From positions 1-64,000 of the forward strand of contig JBGCFY010000134.1 of NCBI GenBank assembly GCA_045110315.1: a stretch of 64,000 bases of DNA, in the 5' to 3' direction. Below the pieces are notes generated by a model. That model saw only the letters and a program-made list of their open reading frames with translations, was not told the DNA's origin and made no database searches. This DNA is from CALFBG01 sp045110315 (GTDB lineage Bacteria; Bacteroidota; Bacteroidia; Chitinophagales; Saprospiraceae). Positions within the stretch are counted from its first letter, which is position 1, and every line of letters begins with the position of its first letter. The position numbers and the translations under genes were made by a program. Below are positions 39,341-48,230 of the stretch, one piece after another.

Positions 39341-39360
39341 GTCAGTTGACTCCAACTGAC
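39341..39360. other. Perfect 8-bp stem-loop in the gap
   Basis: GTCAGTTG and CAACTGAC form a perfect 8-bp stem around the 4-nt loop ACTC. It lies about 500 bp upstream of the giant NRPS start. It could be an operator, part of a leader RNA or a terminator; no U-run adjoins it on the minus strand. Confidence 0.45.
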
Positions 39361-39754
39361 GAATATGAATTTACGATAAAATAAGAGCGAAATAATTAGT
39401 ATAAGAAAACTTAAAAATTGAAATGATGTTCAGTAGGTTTTAAATGAGATACATTGGAACACTCCGCTTTAAGTACGGCTCAGTGTACTCGTATAATGTC
39501 ATTATCCAACAACGGTATTTTCGAACTACTACTTAAAGGAGTACAAAGTCACACTCGAACAAATCATTCCTAGGCGACCATTTACTGATCATTTCTTTTA
39601 ATCAATAAAGGATACGTAGTTTTGTTTTTGTACAGCGTGATAAGAACAGTAGTTTAAAGTAAGTAGTTCAAGGAAATTACCCTTAAGGGGAATAGCCGTA
39701 GCCTCCTCTTAAGAAAATTTAATTTCCACGAATAATAGAATAGAACTGACTTTA

Positions 39755-39799
39755 CACAAAATCATCTATAAGCTCAATTGCATTGCAGATAATTTTGTG
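39755..39799 (-). terminator. Hairpin downstream of the oxidoreductase gene (candidate operon terminator)
   Basis: CACAAAATCATCT (39755-39767) and AGATAATTTTGTG (39787-39799) are complementary at 12 of 13 positions around a 19-nt loop, 43 bp after the oxidoreductase stop. The stem is AT-rich and lacks a U-tail on the minus strand, so it is only a candidate end of the right-hand operon. Confidence 0.4.
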
Positions 39800-39813
39800 C
39801 ATTCATAAAGTCT

Positions 39814-39829
39814 AATTTATAAAATTGTC
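39814..39829. repeat. 16-bp direct repeat, copy downstream of oxidoreductase gene
   Basis: AATTTATAAAATTGTC, identical to 41439-41454, begins 13 bp past the stop of the oxidoreductase gene. Together the copies bracket the gene closely. The core is nearly palindromic around TTTATAAA. Confidence 0.6.
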
Positions 39830-39841
39830 AGTCTATTTTAT

Positions 39842-41431
39842 TTACATAGAAGTAGTTGCCTCTTCCATAGTCACTTTTTTTCCGACCATAGCGAGTTCCT
39901 TTTCTAGGTAGTCATATAATGGCTGGATGTGCATTTTTTCATCTGTCCATCTAGCTTCTAGCACCTCAATCATGTGGTGTTCGGAGATCATTTCTCCTTT
40001 GTAGTAATGTCTGACGATTGGGTGTAAGAATTGACTTTCCTTCGCTTCCATCACTTCATCTCTTGCGATTCTATTCGCATTAAAAACGTCGACACCAGTC
40101 GTATCTCCATATTCTAATGTCAAAATAAATTGATGATCATCCATCCAAATCTTAGAGTCGTGGACGTAAGCGGTAGGTACTGATTCGGTGTAAGCGGCTG
40201 TTCCTTTTGCTGGATTTACCGTTAATAGGTCACAAATAAAACCAAACTGTTGCCACAAGCAAGAAGAGCGGTTAATGCCTTCCATTAAACGATCGGTAAG
40301 GTTACGCACCGTAAATGCTACCTCTTCACTAGGAATTTCAACGTTTTGGTATTTATCATGCATGATATTGAATAAACAAGCTGCATTGTAGCGGAATCCG
40401 TGGATAAAGGCAGAAGTGTGTTTTTTCCAATCTCTCATTTGCGTAAGTGCTCCGATGAAATACAAGTCGTCCACATTCGTAGACCCCCATGCACTTGTTT
40501 GATCAGGAAAACGATCATTAATAGCTAATGCAGGCTTGCACTCTTCTCCGAAAATAGAATCGTCGAATTTAAAACCTGTTGCTACGATAACGTGATCGTA
40601 CATGATTTCTTCAACTTCGTTATTCGCGTGCGAATAGTTGAAGGTTACATATAATTTACCATCTCTTTTTTCAACTTTTTCCACCGTAGCGTCAAGTACT
40701 GCATTTTGAGATTTAAGCTGGTAAGTATCTAAAAAGTTATTATTGAGCGCACGTAAATGTCCTACGAAGTGCGTTTGCCAAGCAAATTTGATTGGACTTG
40801 GACTGGCAATATGAATTGTAGCTGCCGATGAAATTAATTCATCCGCTGTTTCGAAACCAGAGTTACCTTTTCCTAAGACAAGTACTCTCTTATTGTTATA
40901 TCTGCTCTTTTCAACGGAATAATCGATGTAATTCTCACAATGTTCGATTCCAGGAATATCAGGTGTATTCGGTTTAAAAGTACCGGTACCCACAACTACT
41001 ACTTTTGCTTGATACGTATCTCCATTAATCGTCTTAACGATAAACAATCCATCTTTCTTATTAATAGAGACGACTTCAGAGTTATAATTAATCTTAAGTT
41101 TAAATTGCTCAGCGAAATCCTGTAGGTATTTTACCAAGTAATCTGCAGAAGGGAAATAATCCTGAGAGTATTTGCCCATTCTCATGGTGGTATCATCTGA
41201 AATTAGAGAATTCCAATCCCAACGCATTTTTAATTCTGGATCATCAGATCCAATATGCACTTTGTTGATAGAGATCAACGTTCGGCGTCTTGGGTATTTT
41301 TGAAAAAAGCTTCCTGCGCTTGCTGCTCTTTCTAGTACGACGTAACTAGATTCTGATTTTTCTTCAAGGTAGTATCCTAACTGCAAACCTGCTGGACCTG
41401 CTCCTATTACTAAATAGTCTAATGTATTCAT
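39842..41431 (-). CDS. FAD/NAD(P)H-dependent oxidoreductase or monooxygenase (529 aa)
   Basis: The N-terminus DYLVIGAGPAGLQLGYYLE carries the FAD-binding GxGxxG (residues 10-15). A second dinucleotide motif, VLGKGNSG (187-192), should bind NAD(P)H, and ATGFKFDD matches the ATG motif of flavin monooxygenases. The exact FxGxxxHxxx(Y/F) fingerprint of classical FMOs was not found; overall it recalls FOXRED2-like flavoproteins, an assignment from memory. There is no signal peptide. As the last gene after the exporter it may tailor the peptide made by the upstream NRPSs, for example by hydroxylation; the substrate cannot be read. A 191-bp gap separates it from the exporter gene, and a 16-bp direct repeat flanks it on both sides. 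Confidence 0.85.
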   Translation of the reverse strand: MNTLDYLVIGAGPAGLQLGYYLEEKSESSYVVLERAASAGSFFQKYPRRRTLISINKVHIGSDDPELKMRWDWNSLISDDTTMRMGKYSQDYFPSADYLVKYLQDFAEQFKLKINYNSEVVSINKKDGLFIVKTINGDTYQAKVVVVGTGTFKPNTPDIPGIEHCENYIDYSVEKSRYNNKRVLVLGKGNSGFETADELISSAATIHIASPSPIKFAWQTHFVGHLRALNNNFLDTYQLKSQNAVLDATVEKVEKRDGKLYVTFNYSHANNEVEEIMYDHVIVATGFKFDDSIFGEECKPALAINDRFPDQTSAWGSTNVDDLYFIGALTQMRDWKKHTSAFIHGFRYNAACLFNIMHDKYQNVEIPSEEVAFTVRNLTDRLMEGINRSSCLWQQFGFICDLLTVNPAKGTAAYTESVPTAYVHDSKIWMDDHQFILTLEYGDTTGVDVFNANRIARDEVMEAKESQFLHPIVRHYYKGEMISEHHMIEVLEARWTDEKMHIQPLYDYLEKELAMVGKKVTMEEATTSM

Positions 41432-41438
41432 AATAACA

Positions 41439-41454
41439 AATTTATAAAATTGTC
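41439..41454. repeat. 16-bp direct repeat, copy upstream of oxidoreductase gene
   Basis: AATTTATAAAATTGTC, identical to 39814-39829, begins 8 bp upstream of the oxidoreductase ATG. The overlapping minus-strand octamer TAAATTTG (41437-41444) also matches a Bacteroidota -7 box, but it is too close to the ATG to be convincing and has no -33 partner. Confidence 0.6.
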
Positions 41455-41580
41455 TAATTAATTTTCTTTCGGGTGTGTTCTGTATAATCTATAATCGTTT
41501 TCCTCAGTAATCATTGATCAAAATAAATCAGTTCTAGTAAGTAAGCACTTAATGCCATTCTTGGTACAGAGTAGTAGATT

Positions 41581-41619
41581 ATAGGAGGTTGCGCTGATGT
41601 GCTCCGCACAACCTCCTAT
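41581..41619 (-). terminator. Strong hairpin just after the ABC exporter gene
   Basis: ATAGGAGGTTG and CAACCTCCTAT form a perfect 11-bp stem, extendable by about three pairs including one G-T, four nt after the exporter stop codon. The sequence after it on the minus strand (ATAATCTACT) is not a U-run. It may reduce read-through to the oxidoreductase gene or protect the mRNA end. One arm contains AGGAGG. Confidence 0.55.
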
Positions 41620-41622
41620 CAT

Positions 41623-43311
41623 TTAACTTTGTATTCTATTAAGTATTAATTCTGGTTGCTTGATCAATTCATCTTTTACGATACGTCCATAATCGAATTT
41701 AATCATTCGCTCTGCACAATTGAAATAAGCATCATCGTGTGTAATGGCAATCACTGTTTTCCCCATTCGCTTCATATCAGGGATCATAACGGTATAGAAG
41801 AATTTACGGAATTCAGGATCCTGCTCTGCTGCCCACTCATCAAAGATTAGAATATCTTTTTTTTCTAAAAGAGAGTAAATCAGCGCCATCCGCTTTTGTT
41901 GTCCTTTCGATAAAGTATGGAATACTTTATTATTCTTATCATCGAATTTGATCACCTTACGGAGCTTCATCGTTTCTAACAAGGAAGCAAATTCTTCGTT
42001 AGATTCTCTAAGATCTAAGTCATCGTAGTTTTCACTAAAAAGATAGTTATCCGTAAAAATAGCTGCGAGTTGATCTCGGTAGTAGGATAAATTATCTTTA
42101 GTAATGGTGTGACCATTTAAAGACATTCGACCCGACTTTGGAACATTCAAGCCACTGAGTAGATTAATAAAAGTACTCTTACCACTACCATTACCTCCCG
42201 TAACGAAGATACTTTCGCCTTTCTTAATTTTGAGGTTAATTGGTTTAAGTTCGAAGGTGACTTTGTTTTCTTTATCGAGGTATTCGAAAGTAACATCTTC
42301 AAATTCGATTTCAGTGAATTCTTTATTGATTTCCGTGAGGTCACCGTGTCCTTTAGTAACGTCAACGGTAGCACTAACAATTTCGTCAAACTCTGTGATT
42401 CTCTTAATGGCAATCCCCATTCCGATGAACTCATCCATTACACCAATTACGGTACTGATCGGTCCCATCAAGAAAAGTAAGGTTAACATGAAAGAAGTCT
42501 TTACAGCCATATCAATACTCATGAATAACGGCAATACAAAAAGTACAACTCCAATCATTACATACCAAGCGTAAGTTCCTAGTAATTCATTACCTAATGC
42601 TCTAATCAAGAAACGAATTGTAATATCTTTCGCTTTGATTCGATTGACCGAAATAAACTTAAAAAAGATATTATCACTACGTGTGATACTCATCTTGATT
42701 TCCTTAAATCCTCCAAGAAAATCATTGACATTCTGCATATATGTATCTGCTAACTCTCTTACTTCATTTTGATCTTTTTCAATTTGAATATTTCGATAAA
42801 TATAGACGAATGCTAAAGCAACTAGAGAAGCGACAACGATTACCGCACCCCATAAGTTGATCCAGAATAAATAAGCGATACCAATAATCACCATAATAGC
42901 GGCGTTAAAAGTTTCTAGAAAGACTAATGGAAATTGCTGAATCTGACGAACATCTCGTTCTGCCGTTCTTACTTTTTCTTCGGTCAATTTTAAATAATCA
43001 TTATAAGAAGCAAATCGGAGCTTATCATAAATGGCAAGCGTTAGATCATTTCCTAAATTATAGGTCAGCTTAATCATGTATGATTGAAACCAAAGTGCAA
43101 TGAAAAAAGAAACAATAATAAGCGTAACATATACGACCCAGTCTTTATCTGCTAAACTTGGATCTTCCATAAAAGGAAGCGGTGTATCGGTAATCTTGTT
43201 ATTAATCATCAATAACAAGGCTCCTGCCCAAAGACTATTCATCATCCCTAGGATCCCTAGGTTAATGAAAAAGAATTTAGATTTCTTTTGAAAAAGTGTA
43301 AAAAAGTTCAC
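41623..43311 (-). CDS. Cyclic-peptide-type ABC exporter (562 aa, permease fused to ATPase)
   Basis: Half-transporter with an N-terminal membrane part (hydrophobic segments near residues 15-37, 58-75, 135-172 and 245-295) and a C-terminal ATPase. Walker A is TGGNGSGKST (371-380), the signature is LSKGQ (467-471), and Walker B is ILIFDEWAAEQDP (487-499). The DEWAAEQDP continuation is typical of the cyclic peptide/pyoverdine exporter group (SyrD/PvdE-like). It should act as a homodimer in the inner membrane, exporting the peptide made by the neighbouring NRPSs. The start is GTG at 43311: an in-frame stop lies only five codons upstream and no other start codon is available. It begins 15 bp after the A-T-TE gene. 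Confidence 0.92.
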   Translation of the reverse strand: MNFFTLFQKKSKFFFINLGILGMMNSLWAGALLLMINNKITDTPLPFMEDPSLADKDWVVYVTLIIVSFFIALWFQSYMIKLTYNLGNDLTLAIYDKLRFASYNDYLKLTEEKVRTAERDVRQIQQFPLVFLETFNAAIMVIIGIAYLFWINLWGAVIVVASLVALAFVYIYRNIQIEKDQNEVRELADTYMQNVNDFLGGFKEIKMSITRSDNIFFKFISVNRIKAKDITIRFLIRALGNELLGTYAWYVMIGVVLFVLPLFMSIDMAVKTSFMLTLLFLMGPISTVIGVMDEFIGMGIAIKRITEFDEIVSATVDVTKGHGDLTEINKEFTEIEFEDVTFEYLDKENKVTFELKPINLKIKKGESIFVTGGNGSGKSTFINLLSGLNVPKSGRMSLNGHTITKDNLSYYRDQLAAIFTDNYLFSENYDDLDLRESNEEFASLLETMKLRKVIKFDDKNNKVFHTLSKGQQKRMALIYSLLEKKDILIFDEWAAEQDPEFRKFFYTVMIPDMKRMGKTVIAITHDDAYFNCAERMIKFDYGRIVKDELIKQPELILNRIQS

Positions 43312-43326
43312 AAGTATATTTTTTAG

Positions 43327-45999
43327 TTAATAATTAGAAAAAGTTTTTTCTTCGATAAATTTCATTGATAAATCTACAATCTTAGGGAGCAAGTGAAACT
43401 CTAGAATTCTAAAGTGGTTTGACATAATGTAGTGATGTTCTAATTCGCCATTTGTCATTTGCTTCCAATCCTTCATTTTCTTTTCAGTTCTCTTTTTGAC
43501 TTTATTAGCCTCTAAGGCTAAAATGTCGGCCTTAATTTTATGCTTCCCTGGCTTGTATGCTTCCAAAACCGTTTGGGAATGTTCCAGTAAAGTTGTAATT
43601 CGTTCCAATTCACTCGGAGGGAAATCTACTTCGTAATCATTCAGGTGCATGGTCATAATTCCTTCCACTTCGTCACCGGATGAATTCAATGCTTTTACTA
43701 CTTTCCGATCTAAAGCTTTTCTCATTTTTTGATAATTCCAAGTTTTATTCGTTGGAAGGTTTTTATCAACTAAGATCAGTTTTTCGCAGCTTCGTCCATC
43801 TTTTTCAAGTAAGCGTACGATTTCAAAAGCAATCAAAGCGCCCATAGAAAATCCAAATAATATAATAGGTGCTGTTTTATCTACGATCAGGTCCATCATT
43901 TCATCATAGTAAGCTTTCGCCATTTCTTCGATGCTGTTGTGAAAATCATCATCACGATCGAAGCCTTTAAATTGAAACCCAATACAATTCACTCCAACAT
44001 CTTCAAATTTATTCGCAAGCGGATAGTAAATGATTGACGATCCCAAAATAGGTGGTAACATAAAAATGGTTCGTTGCTCATTTTTGAGTTTATTCAAAGG
44101 CAACATCAAAGCATTTTCCTTGAACCCATTTCCAAAGACAAAATTGTCTTTCTCTTTTTGTTCCACAAATTCAGCTAATTGCTCAATCGTAGGATTTTCA
44201 AATAATTCTCTAAGGCTTATGTCTACTTCTAAATCCCTCTTAATAGCAGAGACCACTCTAGTCGCCAATAAAGAATAACCGCCTAATTCGAAAAAATTAT
44301 CGTATACACTTACGCGCTCTACATTTAGTAACTCTTTCCAAATGGTCGCAAGCGATCTTTCTGTTTTATTTCGAGGTGCCAAGAAAGGCACACTTTTCAT
44401 TTTAATTAATTGCTTCAATTCCTGTTCTAATGCTTTACGGTTTGTCTTTCCATTAGCGTTTTTAGGAAAAGCATCCAAAAAGATGTAATGAGCAGGCACC
44501 ATATAATGTGGTGTATATTGTAGCAAGTAAGCTTTTACATCACTTGCCTCAACTTCAACATCTTCCCCTATTCTCAGGCAAGCAGCGAGTACTTTTGTTT
44601 CTTGATCATAAAAGACTACGGCATCTTCTACAATCTCATGCTGTAGTAAAAGTGCTTCAATTGAGCCCAATTCAACCCGTACGCCTCTAATTTTCACTTG
44701 AAAGTCTTTTCTTCCTCGAAACTCAAAGTTGCCATCTTTTCTAATCATTCCTAAGTCTCCCGTTTTATATAATAAATCATTCGGGTCTTTGATCTTAGGG
44801 TGCTTGACGAATACCTTTGCCGTCAAGGCTGGGTTTTGATAGTATCCTAAAGCACGATAAGCCGTGCGTACGTAAATTTCTCCAACATTTCCTTGCTTAC
44901 AAGGCATCATATTGTCATCCAAAATGATTGCTTTACATCCTGAAATAGGTTGACCAATTGGAATACTGTGCGCGGTATCGCGGAGGTAATCTATTGCGTA
45001 GGCAAATTTGATCATCGTCGTCTCTGACGCTCCGTATAAGTTAATTAGCTGTGCTTGATCACCAAAAGAGGCTTTCCAGTTTTGCACATCTTCTCCGTAT
45101 AAACTTTCTCCAGAAAGCAATACATATTGTAAAGCTTTAGGCTGTAACTGAGGTCGTTGGTTCAAACTAATAAGTTCTCTAAGCACGGTAGGTACACAGT
45201 GAATGAGCTGAATTCCTTCGCGATCAATCCAATCGATCACTTCGTCCAAAGAAAGAACACCTTCTTTTTGTGGTGGAATACAACAAGTACCACCGGTACA
45301 CAAAGGCACAAACAAATCTCTTAAGAAAGCGTCAAAACTAGGTGCTGCGAACTGGCTTACTTTCACCTGCTTGGGAAGATCCAAGTAATTGATTTCCCAA
45401 TCAATAAAATGATTAATTCCTTTAAAAGCTCCCAAAATCGCTTTGGGTGTTCCCGTGGATCCAGAGGTAAAATAAATGTAACACGGATCATCTGCTTTCA
45501 ACGTAGGTTGCGCGACCGTATCAACGGGAAGTTTTTTACTCGTGGAGATAAAGTCAAATTTCGCCAAAGCGGTATTATCTTCCAAGGGCGATAAATCGTA
45601 GTAACAGGCCGAGAAACTTTGTGCTTTTAAGTCTTCACTAATTCTTTCGAGTCGCTGCAAGTTTTCGGGTGCTAAAATGATCCAACTAGGTTGATAATCA
45701 AGAATCAATTTCTGAATTAAAGCATTTGGAAATTCTGGATTAATAGGAACGAAAATTTTACCCGCTTTTAGAATACTGATCATAGATTTTGCCGTTGCCA
45801 TTGCTGATTTGACAAAAACGAAACAGAGTTCTTCGCGAGTACTCCCAAAATAAGTCAGATTCTTCGCTAACTCATCCGTCGCTGTTTTCAAGTCCGCATA
45901 AGTGCACTTCTCTTCTCCTCCCGCAATCGCTAGATGATCTGGAAAAGCTGCTGCTTGAGCTTCAAATAAATCAATAATATTTTTAAAATCAGTATTCAT
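43327..45999 (-). CDS. NRPS terminal half-module A-T-TE (890 aa)
   Basis: Adenylation domain 1-530 (FTSGSTGTPK; NLYGASETT; YKTGDLG; RVELGSIE; NANGKTNR with Lys518), carrier domain with GGYSLL (Ser576), and type I thioesterase 640-890 with GFSMG (Ser718) and SNHFRI, the likely catalytic His. There is no C domain; the matching C domain is the C-terminus of the 5246-aa NRPS encoded two genes upstream. The pocket reads about D-A-R-H-L-S-L-M-I-K, which I do not recognise, so the last residue is unassigned. The TE should release the chain by hydrolysis or cyclisation; the cyclic-peptide-type exporter next door favours cyclisation weakly. The ATG lacks a Shine-Dalgarno sequence. The gene lies 27 bp after the racemase and 15 bp before the exporter. 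Confidence 0.93.
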   Translation of the reverse strand: MNTDFKNIIDLFEAQAAAFPDHLAIAGGEEKCTYADLKTATDELAKNLTYFGSTREELCFVFVKSAMATAKSMISILKAGKIFVPINPEFPNALIQKLILDYQPSWIILAPENLQRLERISEDLKAQSFSACYYDLSPLEDNTALAKFDFISTSKKLPVDTVAQPTLKADDPCYIYFTSGSTGTPKAILGAFKGINHFIDWEINYLDLPKQVKVSQFAAPSFDAFLRDLFVPLCTGGTCCIPPQKEGVLSLDEVIDWIDREGIQLIHCVPTVLRELISLNQRPQLQPKALQYVLLSGESLYGEDVQNWKASFGDQAQLINLYGASETTMIKFAYAIDYLRDTAHSIPIGQPISGCKAIILDDNMMPCKQGNVGEIYVRTAYRALGYYQNPALTAKVFVKHPKIKDPNDLLYKTGDLGMIRKDGNFEFRGRKDFQVKIRGVRVELGSIEALLLQHEIVEDAVVFYDQETKVLAACLRIGEDVEVEASDVKAYLLQYTPHYMVPAHYIFLDAFPKNANGKTNRKALEQELKQLIKMKSVPFLAPRNKTERSLATIWKELLNVERVSVYDNFFELGGYSLLATRVVSAIKRDLEVDISLRELFENPTIEQLAEFVEQKEKDNFVFGNGFKENALMLPLNKLKNEQRTIFMLPPILGSSIIYYPLANKFEDVGVNCIGFQFKGFDRDDDFHNSIEEMAKAYYDEMMDLIVDKTAPIILFGFSMGALIAFEIVRLLEKDGRSCEKLILVDKNLPTNKTWNYQKMRKALDRKVVKALNSSGDEVEGIMTMHLNDYEVDFPPSELERITTLLEHSQTVLEAYKPGKHKIKADILALEANKVKKRTEKKMKDWKQMTNGELEHHYIMSNHFRILEFHLLPKIVDLSMKFIEEKTFSNY

Positions 46000-46026
46000 T
46001 TTTTTAAAAATTTACTTAGCCTGGGT

Positions 46027-46764
46027 TTAAACTTTTACCAATAATGGGTTTCTCGCAATAATATCTAGTGGATCAATAATTGAGTAAGGATAGAAGAATG
46101 ATTGTTCGTCTCTCCCTAGACTAGTCAGTAAATGAATCTCGGTACAACCCGCAATAAACCCAGACACTTCGTATTGCTTAACAATTGCCAATACACGTGC
46201 GCTAACAGAAATTGGCGGTACGCCTCTTTTTAAGTATTTATAAATAAAGCCATGTAAAGCTTCTTGATGCGCTTCCGACATAAAGCAGATTTTATCTTTA
46301 ATCTTATCCCAATCTTGGTGCGCCTCCAATACTTTCATTTGGTGCGTACCTTTCGTTGCTAAGAATAGAAACTTTCCTTCTCGGCGTTGAATGCTCCGTA
46401 CCGTAACGTCTACCAAAGAAATGATTCGATCTTTAAAGTAGCTTGGCAATTGATCTACCACGTGGTGCATCGTAAAGCAACAAATCACGTATTTAGTTGC
46501 ACCAGCCCGATCAAGAACTTCTAAGGCTTTGAGTAAACCATCATATACGCATTGCGTTTCTCCTTTTAAGAAATTTGTAGAACGATCTGGGATAGCTGGA
46601 TTCGAATACTGAATGACAAATGGCGCAGACTGTTCCATCGAACCAAAAGAAAAGTATTTATACAATCTACTCACAAATTCCGCACTAGCTAAAGGTCCCA
46701 TTCCTCCAACTACGCCTAAAATTTCTCCTTCCTGCACTTCCGCTGTTTTGGTATAACTACTCAT
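46027..46764 (-). CDS. Asp/Glu racemase family protein (245 aa)
   Basis: PLP-independent racemase fold: GVVGGMGPLASAEF (17-30), first catalytic-type cysteine in CCFTMHH (Cys96 in the usual CNTxH position, with Phe replacing Asn), and second cysteine in AGCTEIH (Cys207). Both cysteines needed for two-base racemisation are present. The length is normal for the family. It sits between the gene ending in the last C domain and the gene with the matching A-T-TE, 38 bp and 27 bp from them, so it is part of the NRPS operon. It may supply a free D-amino acid to an A domain. Asp is the natural candidate, since module 3 of the preceding NRPS is predicted to take Asp and has no E domain. The Asn-to-Phe change makes the exact substrate uncertain. 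Confidence 0.88.
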   Translation of the reverse strand: MSSYTKTAEVQEGEILGVVGGMGPLASAEFVSRLYKYFSFGSMEQSAPFVIQYSNPAIPDRSTNFLKGETQCVYDGLLKALEVLDRAGATKYVICCFTMHHVVDQLPSYFKDRIISLVDVTVRSIQRREGKFLFLATKGTHQMKVLEAHQDWDKIKDKICFMSEAHQEALHGFIYKYLKRGVPPISVSARVLAIVKQYEVSGFIAGCTEIHLLTSLGRDEQSFFYPYSIIDPLDIIARNPLLVKV

Positions 46765-46802
46765 AATTCTTCTTTTTTTAATTAGTAATATTTGTAGGCT
46801 TT

Positions 46803-48230
46803 TTAGTCGTTAAAAAATTCCATCAATTCGTTCTCTTGTGCTGCTCGTTCTTCTGCCGACAAGTAATTCAATTCTCCGATAGCCGTTTGCCGATTCGCTA
46901 CAATTGATCTAGCTAACTGTTGAAAATGAGCCGCCATATCTTTCATTCTTTCTTCTCGGAATAAGCTTGCATTGTAGGCGAACAAACAACCGATTCTATT
47001 GCCTTCCGTCAAAGCATACAAGGTAATATCGAACTTAGATCCGGTTTCCATTTCCGTAATGGAGTCTTCCCCTAAGTTCTCTTCTTCTGCTCCATCTACC
47101 ACTAAGTCATCTCCCATTGCGTTGGGTTCGGACCATTGATTCAACATTGTAAAGAAGACTTGAAACAATGGCGCTCGATTCGCTTGACGTACGGGTTTAA
47201 CTCGCTCCAATACTTTCTCGAAAGGAATGTCTTGGTGCGTATAAGCTTCTAAAGTAGTTTGTTTTACTTGGTGTAATAATTCCTGGAAACTCACATTTTG
47301 ATTTACGTGATCTCGTAGCGCAAGGGTATTCAAGAAAAATCCGATTAAAGGTTCGACTTCTTGATGCGTTCTATTTGCAATTGGAATTCCTACACTGATA
47401 TCTTTTTGACCACTATATTTGTGCAATAAAGTTTTATAGATAGAGAGTAACAACATAAATAAAGTCACTCCTTCTTCTTGTGCCAGCTGCGTCAAGGATT
47501 CGCTCAAAGTTTTATCCATAAAGAATTTCAGTTTTGCCCCTTTTGATGCGTTAGCGGAGGCTAATTCGAAATCTGTTGGTAAATTCAAGACTTCTGTGCC
47601 CGATAATTTATCGTTCCAATACGTTAACTTCTCCTCTAATACCTCTCCGCTCAAGTAACTACGTTGCCACAAGGCGTAATCTGCGTATTGAATTTTCAAC
47701 ACGGGAAGATCAGGCAAACGATTTTCCATTTTCGCGGTATAAATTTCGCTCAATTCATTCAAGAAAATTGGTCCAGACCAGCCATCCGTTGCAATGTGAT
47801 GCGTCACCACAATCAATGCATTTTCTTCGGCAGATAATTTTACCACCTGAGCGCGCATAAGATGATCCTTCGCCAAATCAAACGGCTGATTAACATATTG
47901 ATCGGCGTATACTTCTAAGTCCGTTTCATCTGCTTCGTCATAATTCTCAGAGAAATCTACGAAGGTCAAATTAAACTGATCTTCTTCCATGATTTTCTGA
48001 TACGCTTGTCCTTCGATTTCTTCGAATACAGTTCTAAGCGTTTCGTGTCGATTGACAATATCTTTAAACGCTGCGGACAACTTGTCAAAGTCTAATTCGC
48101 CTTTGAATTTCGTAATCATCGGAATATGATAGTGCGTACTTTTTCCTTCTATTTTATCAACAAACCATAATCTTTCTTGAGAAAAAGAGAGCGGAATGTG
48201 TGCGGGTCTTTCCTGTACCGTAATTGCAGG
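46803..48230 (-). other. Lone C-terminal condensation domain of a split module
   Basis: LCL-type C domain (PLSFSQERLWFVDKIEG, HHIATDG) running to the end of the 5246-aa protein, which closes with an acidic tail (ENELMEFFND). No A or T domain follows in this polypeptide. The partner A-T-TE is encoded at 43327-45999, with the racemase gene in between. Confidence 0.92.

Larger units (their letters stand above)
38842..39841. other. 1000-bp non-coding gap between the two operons
   Basis: No convincing coding sequence on either strand. The gap holds a hairpin 43 bp past the oxidoreductase stop (39755-39799), a perfect stem-loop (39341-39360), a CCCTTAAGGG palindrome (39680-39689) inside flanking GGAAATT/AATTTCC arms (39672-39727), a short palindrome (39132-39142), and two copies of TAATATCAAG (near 38902 and 38964) followed by a similar TAATATTCGA (near 38988). 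The promoter of the giant NRPS should lie here, but no good TAnnTTTG box was found on the minus strand. Confidence 0.5.

Noticed and set aside
41437..41444. TAAATTTG as promoter of the oxidoreductase gene
   Set aside because: It ends 5 nt before the ATG and has no TTTG-like box at the right distance; it is better read as part of the flanking direct repeat.
39842..46764. Siderophore cluster, suggested by the PvdE-like exporter and a flavin oxidoreductase
   Set aside because: No TonB receptor, formyltransferase, catechol genes or recognisable ornithine/lysine N-hydroxylase is visible; exporter type alone is not enough.
46765..46830. Frameshift or premature stop as cause of the C / A-T-TE split
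   Set aside because: A complete racemase gene with its own start lies between the two halves, and the downstream half begins with a proper A-domain N-terminus, so it is a true gene split.
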